Assembly: GCA_017473435.1 (NCBI GenBank)
Contig: JAFULG010000029.1
Coordinates: 1 to 53,298 of the forward strand
Reading direction: 5' to 3'
DNA: 53,298 bases
Source: Clostridia bacterium
Lineage (GTDB): Bacteria > Bacillota > Clostridia > Oscillospirales > Acutalibacteraceae
The position numbers were made by a program, and so were the translations under genes. The notes beneath the pieces are model-generated. The model made no database searches. It was not told the DNA's origin and saw only the letters and a list, made by a program, of their open reading frames with translations. How positions within the stretch are numbered: position 1 is the first letter of the stretch; every line of letters starts with the position of its first letter. Of this stretch, positions 1-8,500 are shown piece by piece.

Positions 1-34
1 AAAAGAAAAGGACACCGCTTTTGCGATGTCCTTT
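1..34 (-). terminator. Terminator behind the tRNA-Trp 3' end
   Basis: On the minus strand a stem (positions 7-14 with 27-34, extended by a CGC/GCG inner stem and a TTTT loop) is followed by a T-rich run at 1-6. It sits immediately after the CCA end of the tRNA-Trp fragment, so it is the host terminator of that tRNA transcript. Confidence 0.75.
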
Positions 35-78
35 GGCAGGGGCAGAAGGGCTCGAACCCTCGGCACGCGGTTTTGGAG
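29..78. repeat. attL: 50-bp att repeat, tRNA-Trp 3' half
   Basis: These 50 bases are identical to 38000-38049. Read on the minus strand they form the 3' half of tRNA-Trp: anticodon loop CTCCAAA (anticodon CCA), the 3' anticodon-stem strand, a short variable loop, a T-arm with TTCGAGC loop, the acceptor strand and a genomic CCA end. The repeat stops at the first base of the anticodon loop. A tyrosine-integrase crossover in a tRNA anticodon loop commonly leaves this kind of footprint. The 5' half of the tRNA does not follow (see findings). Confidence 0.9.
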
Positions 79-119
79 AATGATATAACCTTTAGATTTA
101 TAAGGCTTCACAGCACTTC

Positions 120-139
120 TGACCCCCGAGCTGACCCCC
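120..139 (+). repeat. Arm-type repeat pair, left prophage end
   Basis: Two direct copies of TGACCCCC (120-127, 132-139) are separated by 4 bp. The same 8-4-8 layout recurs at the right end of the prophage (37868-37887). The pair starts 41 bases inside the att repeat. The likely role is as integrase or excisionase arm-binding sites. The repeats are seen directly; the role is inferred. Confidence 0.6.
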
Positions 140-320
140 TACACCTTCCTCCACCCCACAACCTTAATTTCCTCATTGTCAATTTCTTCAACCACAGGCT
201 TATAAATTTTCCCGTCACTACCTTCGGCATAACCGTCAAAAACAAAAACAATTACACCGTTATCAAGCACAGCCACAAAAAGCGGATTTTTAACTTCTTT
301 TTCTTTTTATAAATTTTCAT
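139..320 (-). CDS. 60-aa prophage-end protein requiring a -1 frameshift
   Basis: An ATG at 320 with an AGGAG ribosome site opens a frame that stops after 22 codons. After eight codons the frame crosses tandem AAA AAG AAA AAG codons. A -1 slip there joins MKIYKKKK to a long frame rich in beta-type residues (EVKNPLFVAVLDNG and onwards) that ends KVVGWRKV at 139, giving 60 aa. The downstream frame has no start codon of its own, so initiation at 320 plus slippage is the simplest way to make the protein. AAA AAG tandems are known slippery codons in bacteria. A genuine decay mutation or a sequencing indel in the A-run would look the same. It is the last gene before attL, beyond the late terminator, a typical place for a separately expressed accessory gene. 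Function unknown. Confidence 0.5.
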
Positions 321-425
321 TCTGTCAACTCCTATGAATTATTATATTTATAAAGAAACAACCTATGTAAAAAACATTTTCACATCTTCACCCTTTTAAT
401 ATATTCTCAAATAACAACAAAAGTA

Positions 426-467
426 ACAAAAAAACAGCCCCGAAGGAACACAAATCCTTCGGGGCTT
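426..467 (-). terminator. Terminator of the late operon
   Basis: The minus strand carries a 12-13 bp GC-rich stem (436-447 pairing with 455-467) followed by a T-run at 426-434. It lies just after the holin gene and ends the leftward late operon. Confidence 0.9.
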
Positions 468-471
468 CTCT

Positions 472-774
472 TTATTCACTTATACCCTGCGTGAGCTTGT
501 ACACCTCAGCTTCAATCATAGCAACAACTTCTTCAGTGTTAAAAACAATGCCCTTTTCAAGAAGGAACGATACAACATACTCCTTCTTCTGCTGACCTGT
601 CTTGCTGCCGTAAAGCTGTTCTGCTGCCTTAACGGCCACGGATACCCATCTACGGAGCTCCTCGGTCTTTTCGGCAGTGAGCTTCTTTCTGATTAGAGGG
701 ATTACAAAGGTTGTGATGAGCGTTGCAAGCAGCGCAATGACCGCCTGCAGGAGTTCTGTGTAATCGATATTCAT
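472..774 (-). CDS. Phage holin, LL-H type
   Basis: A 100-aa protein with one N-terminal hydrophobic segment (about residues 7-28, LLQAVIALLATLITTFVIPL) and a long charged helical C-terminal part. This matches the LL-H holin family (Phage_holin_6_1), which forms inner-membrane lesions that release endolysin at the end of the lytic cycle. It is the last gene of the late operon, just before the terminator at 426-467. A second short membrane protein (1290-1568) lies two genes upstream, so either could be the main holin. The family call is from recognised sequence pattern. Confidence 0.75.
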   Translation of the reverse strand: MNIDYTELLQAVIALLATLITTFVIPLIRKKLTAEKTEELRRWVSVAVKAAEQLYGSKTGQQKKEYVVSFLLEKGIVFNTEEVVAMIEAEVYKLTQGISE

Positions 775-786
775 TTTAACTCCTCC

Positions 787-1269
787 TTATTCAACAATGT
801 ACCAGTCTTCGGAAAGCATATCAGACTGACTTGCAAGCCAACCTGTGAGAACCGCTTCCCTGCCAGTGCTGTCGTGAGTATACATTCTGATGGAGCCAAG
901 ACAAAGAAGCTCTTCCTTGTCGTCGAAACATTCAAGAAGTCTTTCGTCTCTGCACCACTCTTTTTTGATTTTTGCTTCAGGAAGGAGCCAAAGATACATA
1001 CCCTTCCCGTTCCAACCTTTTCTTGCAACCTTCTTACCCTTCTTCAGAGCTTCAATTGCAAGACCGAAGGTCATGTGATCACATTCGCGGTAAGCTTCCT
1101 CAAAAACCTTCTTCGGTGACCAGGAAGTGTAACCGTCAGGATACTCAACAAAGTTGCGCTCCTCGGCAGCAACCTCGTTTGACAGCATTACCCAACCCTT
1201 GAAAGCGTTGTACGCTCCTCTCGTCATCGGTTTTGCCTTGATTTCCTTTGTTCCTATATACTTTTTCAT
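787..1269 (-). CDS. Tad2-like anti-Thoeris protein with N-terminal fusion
   Basis: A 160-aa protein; the start is the ATG at 1269 preceded by AGAAAGG, not the longer upstream frame. Residues about 66-160 match DUF2829/Tad2: MTFGLAIEALKKGKKVARKG, then a W-N-G-K-G-M-Y run, a late WLASQSDML and a terminal EDWYIVE. Tad2 proteins are known to bind the cyclic ADP-ribose-type signal made by the Thoeris TIR sensor and so block abortive defence. Residues 1-65 (MKKYIGTKEIKAKPMTRGAY, then a VEYPDGYTSWSPK segment) form a separate small module common in Clostridial phage proteins. The gene lies between two membrane proteins in the lysis cassette, so it may be expressed only late, or also from the lysogen as a moron. 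Binding residues were not verified. Confidence 0.75.
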   Translation of the reverse strand: MKKYIGTKEIKAKPMTRGAYNAFKGWVMLSNEVAAEERNFVEYPDGYTSWSPKKVFEEAYRECDHMTFGLAIEALKKGKKVARKGWNGKGMYLWLLPEAKIKKEWCRDERLLECFDDKEELLCLGSIRMYTHDSTGREAVLTGWLASQSDMLSEDWYIVE

Positions 1270-1289
1270 TTTTATCAACCTTTCTTTAA

Positions 1290-1568
1290 TTATTGATGAG
1301 CCTTTTTGTTGAGATGCTTTTCCATCTCGTTTATTGCTTGAGTTACCGGTCCGTTGCACCCCTGCTCCTTAAGTCCCTTGAGTGCCGCAAGCACACCGTA
1401 ACAAATCACCGTCTGTTCTTCCTTAAGAGCCTTGATTTCAACGTCCTGCTTATTCTGTTTAAGTATCCAGCGGTAAACTGCAAACATACCGCCGAACACC
1501 ACAGTAGCCGCCCCGAGTATTTCTGCAATAACCAGGAGCAGGTCCTTGAGAAGTATCGCTTCATCCAT
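1290..1568 (-). CDS. Small membrane protein, putative holin or holin-like
   Basis: A 92-aa protein with one clear hydrophobic stretch (residues about 8-35, LLLVIAEILGAATVVFGGMF) followed by a charged, helical C-terminus with two cysteines. The start lies 9 bases after the endolysin stop. Small one-segment proteins at this position in Clostridial prophages are usually called holin-like or haemolysin XhlA-like, and are sometimes mislabelled as transporter subunits. Membrane topology and position next to the endolysin support a lysis role; no catalytic or family-defining motif is visible. Confidence 0.55.
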   Translation of the reverse strand: MDEAILLKDLLLVIAEILGAATVVFGGMFAVYRWILKQNKQDVEIKALKEEQTVICYGVLAALKGLKEQGCNGPVTQAINEMEKHLNKKAHQ

Positions 1569-1577
1569 CTTCTCACC

Positions 1578-2321
1578 TCATATCTTCGTACAGTAGTCGA
1601 GGCAGACCCAACCGGAGGGGGTGCGTCCCCAATTACTTTTGACCTCATAAACAGTAAACTCAACACCCATTACATATCCGTCAGCCTTGTAACGGACAAG
1701 CTCGTAAATCTGAGCACGAGCGTTTTTAGTAAATTCATCGTATGTCTTTTTGCGGTTGTTTGTGCCGGGACCCGTTCTGACATGAAGCAAGGAAGCATCC
1801 GTAACACGGTAGTCACCCTTGAGGTAAACCTTCTTTTTCTGTAAAGCCTCAACATCAACAGGGAAAAGGATAAAGCCCTGGAATTCGTAGCCTCTTGCGA
1901 GGTCATATCCCGACTGCTTTGTGTAGGTTCTGCTTCGGAAGCGTTCACCACCGTAAACACTTTCACTCGTTACAATGTCACCGTTTGCTTTCACCTGTTC
2001 AACAACAGCAACGTGACCTGCACCGTCGCTTTCGGTCCAAAGCTTACCCTTTTTCCAGCAGGCAACGGCGAAAAGCTTCGGTGTCTGACTTCTCTTGTAG
2101 CCGTCCTCGGTATAGCCGTACCAGTCCTCGGCGTTTCTGCGTGAAAGCTTCGGGGTATAGCCTAAAAGCTCCGTCCATCTTCCCCAGGTATAACCTACAC
2201 AGTTTGGCAGGCAGGAGCCGTTTTCAATTTCAATGCAACGGTTCAAGCCGCTCGCTGAGGTGTGTATGTAGTTTTTGTTCTTCTTATCGGGAGCAGTTGT
2301 GCGGAGTGTGTAGTTTTCCAT
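1578..2321 (-). CDS. Endolysin: CHAP peptidase/amidase with SH3 domain
   Basis: A 247-aa lysin. The start is the ATG at 2321, with AGGAAAGG about nine bases upstream; a longer frame exists but lacks a good ribosome site. Residues 25-155 look like a CHAP domain: the nucleophile is probably C41 in LPNCVGYTWGRW and the general base H103 in GAGHVAVVE, with acidic or polar residues in TSESV just after. Residues about 165-247 (LKGDYRVTDASLLHVRTGPG to GWVCLDYCTKI) form a bacterial SH3 cell-wall-binding domain. The enzyme would cleave peptidoglycan peptide or amide bonds after holin release. No signal peptide is seen, so export depends on a holin. It is the first large gene of the lysis cassette. Confidence 0.85.
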   Translation of the reverse strand: MENYTLRTTAPDKKNKNYIHTSASGLNRCIEIENGSCLPNCVGYTWGRWTELLGYTPKLSRRNAEDWYGYTEDGYKRSQTPKLFAVACWKKGKLWTESDGAGHVAVVEQVKANGDIVTSESVYGGERFRSRTYTKQSGYDLARGYEFQGFILFPVDVEALQKKKVYLKGDYRVTDASLLHVRTGPGTNNRKKTYDEFTKNARAQIYELVRYKADGYVMGVEFTVYEVKSNWGRTPSGWVCLDYCTKI

Positions 2322-2326
2322 CTGTA

Positions 2327-2452
2327 TCATCCTTTCCTTAAAAAACTGAATATGGCACGAAGCCACGCAATAGGTGACCGAAGCGTATTAAACAGCTTCC
2401 CCACGTTAGCCAACATTTTGCCGTGAAAATCCTGAACAGGAGAATTCATCAT
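2327..2452 (-). CDS. 41-aa basic amphipathic peptide before the endolysin
   Basis: A short frame, MMNSPVQDFHGKMLANVGKL continuing to FSFLRKG, starts at 2452 (or 2449) behind an AAAAGGGGGTGAT ribosome site and stops six bases before the endolysin ATG. The strong ribosome site, tight coupling and absence of an alternative use for this stretch argue that it is real. The C-terminal half (TLRSPIAWLRAIFSFLRK) is an amphipathic or hydrophobic helix with four basic residues. Possible roles are a lysis accessory peptide or a leader peptide for translational coupling. I do not recognise the family. Confidence 0.5.
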   Translation of the reverse strand: MMNSPVQDFHGKMLANVGKLFNTLRSPIAWLRAIFSFLRKG

Positions 2453-2481
2453 ATTATCACCCCCTTTTAAAAAAGCTCACG

Positions 2482-2511
2482 AAAAAAGCCACCCGGTGAA
2501 AGGGTGACTTT
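2482..2511 (-). terminator. Terminator after the tail adhesin gene
   Basis: On the minus strand AAGTCACCC pairs with GGGTGGCTT around a short loop, followed by a T-run. It separates the structural genes from the lysis cassette, so the lysis genes may depend on readthrough or antitermination. Confidence 0.75.
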
Positions 2512-2570
2512 ATCGTGTCTTTGATTTTTTCTCGCAGTATCTGTAACGGTGATATTAACATAAGTTGCTT

Positions 2571-5500
2571 TTAAGGCACGATATATTGCACTTCAAAATA
2601 AACATCATAAACGCACACCTTATAGTATTTTTTATTAAAAAGACTACCTGTTCCTTCTGCCTCAACATTAACACGTATACCACTTCTAATAAGATCTGTA
2701 ATAGTTGCCGTCGTTGGCAAAGTGTTATCCGATGCAACTTTTTTATCCCAATTCTCCTTTAATGCATTAAGGTCAGCTTCTATTGAGTAGTATTGAGGTG
2801 AAACTGCAACTTTGTTAATTATTGTTGTGTATTCCCCGGCATTAATCGTTAAAAGGGTTCCGTTTGAAAGCACAGAATCTTTAAGATAACAACGGTTTTG
2901 CACTTTACATATACCATTGTTATTTTCAGATGAAGCTCTTACAAAAGAAGTCCATTTAATTACTTCTGCACCGCTTGGTATAGCATTGTCACGAACATAA
3001 AAACCTTCAGAGCCGTGACCGGATTCGGCAGCTCGATAAGCACAAGTATCGATATTATCATCTATTGCCTTTTCTCGGTCGGTCATATAACCCAATAAAT
3101 CCCAATCGTGTTCGTTTGGTTTAATGCGAATGGTGTAAACTATAGGTTCATATATAGCAGTATAAATAGTATTATCGCTTGTAACTGCTGTCACTTCTCT
3201 ATCCCAACCTTTAAAGGTATTGTATGGCTTTGAAGGGTTAGCAGTAGGTGTTTTCGGAATGTCACCATACGGTACAGTTTGCTCACTTACAACACTTCCA
3301 TCATAGTTAATGAACTTAACTGTAAATTTCAGCACCTCATATTGGGCTGTGATTGTTACATCTTCAGCAGGCATTGTTGAAGGAACTTGTTTATCCCAAC
3401 CCTTGAAGTCATAACCTGTTCTTGCAATTTCAGAAGGTGGTGTTAACGGAGAACCGTAGGCGAGCGTATACTCGATTTTCTGTTCGTCTGTTCCCTCAAA
3501 ATCCTTATAGCCGATAAACGTGATTGTGTAATAGTTAATCCTGTACTGTGCCGTATAAATAGCATCACCCTCAACCAAATCAACCGACTTGTCCCAACCG
3601 ATGAAATCGTGACCTTCTCTTGTAGGAGTAGGTATAAACGGCATTGAACCATACTCATAAGGCTCGTCATCGGGATTAAGAATAGTGCCATCCCAGTTCT
3701 TGAATGTAATCGTATAGCTTCTTATATGCTCGGTAAATACTGCGGTGTACACAACGTTACCCTTGACAGAAGATGTACCACTTACCACATTGTCTGTTAC
3801 ATCGGCATCCCAACCGAGGAATCTGTACTCAAACTCATCCGTCCAAGGCTTAACAGGTGTTGCTCCGTTGTATTCGGGCATTTTACCATAAGGCTCTTTT
3901 TCGTCAGTTTCAAGGACTGTGCCGTTATAATTCTTCCATATAACTTCGTATTCATTGACAGCCTCTGCATAAGTAGCAAAATAATCAATATTGCCTGTTA
4001 CCTCGGTTATGTCGATATGCCATTTACTGAACGTGTAAGAATACTGTGCATCGCCTTGCTTTATGGGTGTTGCTCCGTTATAGCTTGGTGTTGTACCATA
4101 AGGAACGTCCTTATCGGTTTCAAGCACAGTACCGTCTTCGTTTCTCCAGGTGATAGTATATTTTCTTACTGTTTCTGAATATTTAGCCGTGTAAGCTGCA
4201 TCACCTGTAACTGCTACAACTTCAGGAATCCATTTGTCAAACTCATAGTCATATTGAGCTGTATCAGGTCTTGTAGGATTTCCACAGAAAGGTGTTACAC
4301 CGTAAGCTACAAGTGAGCTTTGGAGAACCTTGCCGTCATAGTCAAGGAAGTCTATCATATACTTTCTTAAAATGTTGTCATAAACCGCATAATAAGTGAT
4401 ATCCTCGTTGCCTACATTTGCAGGAATATTAACCACGTTTGAGCCGTCAAGACTCCAACCCTTGAACGAGAAGTCGTACTGTGCTGTGCTTACCCTTGCC
4501 GGATTTGCAGGAACGGTAATATGACCGCCTTCGTAAAGGTGAAGCTCGCTTACAACCTCGTCATCGTTCATAAACTTAACCACATTGACTCTGTGTTCAC
4601 TGAATACAGCTTCGTATGTGATTGAGTAATCGTCACCGCATACATCTACAACGCCGATTTCGCCTGTTTCAGCGTTTCTCCAATATTCGAAGTGATAATC
4701 ATATGTTGCACCGTCAATCACCTTTGAATAACTCTCAAGGTCATCGGGAACGGCAATAACTCTTTCGCCGTCAAGGTCATAATAGATGTTTGTGAGGTTG
4801 CCGTTGATAGGAACAATGCTTCCTCTGTCATCCTTGAAGGTAACAAAGTATTTCTTGTATTCATCAAAGACAGCATTAACAGTTGTATCGGCTGTAATGT
4901 TCTTGAGGTCATTGTCCCAAGAATTGAAGATGAACTTGCTTGTGTCACTTTCAGCCTTTGTCGGTGTGCTGATGATATTCTCTGTAATCGGGTCGACACA
5001 GTCGGCACCGTCATATACGATAATCGGTGTACAAGCAAGGACACCCTCGATATAGAAGCTTACAACTGAAGTGATATGCTCATATACAATGTTGATGTTC
5101 GGGTATCTTCTCACCATTTCAGCGTAATCATTCGAAGTGATTGTTCCGCAGTAGATTGTGCCACCGATAACAGCCTTATCAAGCGTGTTGCCCTGTTCAT
5201 CAAGACCTCTGAAGGTATCGAATTTATTGTACAAGGTAAAGATTTCTTCTGCTGTGTCGACATTCATTTCAATTCCGAGAAGTCTTACTCGGCTGTTATT
5301 CTGAATAACATTGAGAATTGCTTCAAAATCAAACAAGCCGTAGTCAACACCTTCAAGACGGAGTGTTGAAATATTGCTGAACGTAGGGATCGAGAAGTCT
5401 GTCAGCATCGGCTGATTCTGAATAATCAAGGAAGTTACTGCTCCGGGAAGGTGCAGCTTTTTCAGAATACCGCCATTGGGAACTTTAACACCTGTGATTG

Positions 5501-8500
5501 CCGAGCCTTCAGCGTAAACCTCTTCAATATTGGCACAACCGCTGACATCAACAACAGATGTCAAGCCTGTGCAGTTTCTTATATCGAGCTTTGACAGCAG
5601 GCTTAAGTTACCGATTGTCAGAGTGTTAAGGTTCGGATTTTCGTATCCTTCCGCACCGTCACCGAGCTTCACTTCAGTAAGCCTTGTAGCCATTGAGAAG
5701 TTTGCCATACCTACCTTAAGACCGCTTAAGTCACCTACGCTTGCAAGCTGTGAAGCCGAATAGATAGCAATAACACCGTGATTGCCGTTTTCAAGCGGAT
5801 TTTTCAGCGTATAGGATTTCGGTGTTTCTCCGTCACCTCTTAAAGCTCTTTTCTGAACAAGAATGTTATCAAACTTGATACTTGCGTAAATATCGGCATA
5901 AGGTGTGATTGTGATGTCCGATACCGCATAAGGACGGAGCATAATATACTCTGTCAGGCTGTCCGCTGCAACATACTTACTGTCGAGATAGCGGAAACGG
6001 TTATACAGCCACCATTGTCTTTGTGACTCCTTTGAGCCTTGTAGCATTTCAAGGTAAGTGTTGTCACCGTCATTGACAAGAGGATCGGTGTACTTGAACT
6101 TTGCATCCTCGTTGAAGATTGCCTCGCCCCAAGATTGCTGATGCTCTCTGAAACGCTTTTCAACCTCTTCATAAGAGAAGGCCTTAAGCTTTCTCAACTC
6201 CTGATACATCAGCATTATTTCATCAGCAAAGGCAAGTCTTAAATTCACATAAAGCACCGAGTCCTGACCGTTGTAAACCTTTGTGCCGTTTATAAGGTCT
6301 GTATCCTCAAGCCAATAGCCGAATTTCAGCTCACCTTCGTTGTTGATGCCTATTGCAGTATCATAGTCATAGGGAAGAATAAGGAACTTTCCGTCCTCAT
6401 CAAATCTTGTCGGGAATGCGTTCTTTGCTCTGTTATCAACCATAAGGAAAGTTTCCGTGAAAATGTAGTTGAATATAAGAGCATTAACATTTGCGTAAGT
6501 TGCAAGCTCGCTTCTGAACGTTTCAAGCCTTGCCTGTTTTTCTGCCTCTGTGTTAACCGCTGTTGTGTCCGTTGATTTCAGCCAAGAAACAAACCTCTGT
6601 AGGTTCTCTGTATCCGTATTGTCTTCGGGATAACGTGCTTCAAAGGTCTGCATCCACAAGGGAAGCTCTTTCTTTTTGACAGTATCGTAATAGGTTGACT
6701 CAAAATCATCACTCTTGAAAACAGCCATTTCTGTTTCATTGGTGAGGATTTCCCACGATTCGTCACCCTCTGAAAAGCCGAATACTTCCGCTGTCGCCTT
6801 ATCATTGTTGAAGTTGTATTTGCCAAGGAAGTTATAATTGCTACCGTCATAATAGAACATAAGGCAAGGATAGCCCTCAATGCCCTGTCTTACTCGGCTG
6901 TCAGTTTTCTGTGGCGGAGTCTTTACCGGGCAGATTTCATCGTAAAGCATTACAAGCTCAACGTTGTTTGCACCTTCCGAAGAAGCAACGTCAGCCTTAA
7001 AGGTAAATACATCAGTCGGCATAGAGTTTTCACGAAGCTGATAGGTGTAACGAGAAACACCGTTGATTGTAAATCCGTTTTTGAATTTGATTTTATAATT
7101 CTTTCGTGAGTAGAACTGCGAAGATGTACCCTGAACGTCAATTTCTGCTCCGTAGAATGTGAAGCTTCTTTCCGGGTGCAAGGGGTCAACGTATTTACCG
7201 CTGACTATCTTTTTGTCATCCTTGAACTGTGGAAGGTCCGAATAGCTGTCTGCATCAATCACGAAATAAGGAGTGCCTTTATCGTGTATCTTTGTGATAT
7301 CGACATTGCCGTAAGCATCGAACACGTCATTGCGTTCAGCTCTTCTGATAAGCTCTTCAATATCCTGCGTATCTGCAATCCAATTGTCGAGTGATTGATA
7401 CCTTGAGAGATTGTTGCTGTACACTCTGATGCAATAGATGTCCGTTGTACAGAAGTCAGAGCCGATGGAGATGCCTACAGGCTCTGATTGTGAGAAGTCA
7501 TCATCCTCACCATACTGAACACAAGCCGACTCAATACCGTTGATGTACAGAGAAATAAGTCGGTTTTCGGCTTTCTTCTGCACGGTAAAGGTGATTCTTA
7601 TATGCTCGTTTTCTTTGTACTGCCTTGAAATCTCACTCAATTCCGACTTAAGCAACGCTTCTTGTGCCGTAATCTTGAGTCCTCTGTTACCACTCCAGCA
7701 AGAGATAACTGTTGCATTAGGATTAAGTACATCCCTTGTTGCAAACTCAAACTCGATTGTCTTTCCGCTTGTACGGAAGTCGGTTTCAAATACGTTAAGC
7801 GGAATATAAACTCTCGCATTACCTTTGACTCGGAGAACGGTATCACCATTTACAGGTTGCCAGCCATCAGAAACAAAGTTGAAGTTTTGCAGGTCAGCCT
7901 TAATGTTGCCGTAAGACCAATCAGATGGACTTATGCTTGTGTCCTGATTGCTTCTGCCCTTTGCGTTAAGGTAAAGCTCAAGGCTGCCTGTTTCCGCTGT
8001 TACATCAATCTTGTTTTCAACGCTTGTGAAAGATATAACCCTCTTGACCTCACCACCGACAGAGAAACTTATCTGTGTTTCTCCCACATTTTCAGCCTTA
8101 TATGATAAAAGCTGTACTGTTCTGTCAACTGTTCGGGTAGTGCTGAAGCCGAAGTTATCTGTTATCGTTACTTCCGTAGTCAGAAGCTGTGGTGTGTATG
8201 CTATCCACTCAATAGGCACCGTTGCATACTGTTTGACGGATTTTGTGCTGAATGCACTTGAGATAATAGGCTCTGTGTTGCCTTCCTCATAGCAGATAAG
8301 GTCATACACAAGTCGGTTACTTTCAACAGGCTCTCCGTCAATTTCACAGGTGAAATATACCTCAAAGGTGTGGTTTCCGTGAGATTGTGTAGGAATGGTA
8401 AAAGGCTGCTCTCTGTTACTTGCCGTAACTACCTGTGTGATAGGTTTGCCGTTTTCGTCAAGGATAGGATTGCCGTCCATAAGGAAATGAACGGTTTTCT

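Noticed and set aside
73-312. Plus-strand open frame of 79 codons next to attL
   Set aside because: It begins inside the tRNA fragment, has no ribosome site, and overlaps the minus-strand gene with good signals.
3726-4178. Plus-strand frame of 150 codons within the tail adhesin gene
   Set aside because: Antisense to the repeat region of a 2226-aa gene; composition and lack of a ribosome site mark it as a shadow.
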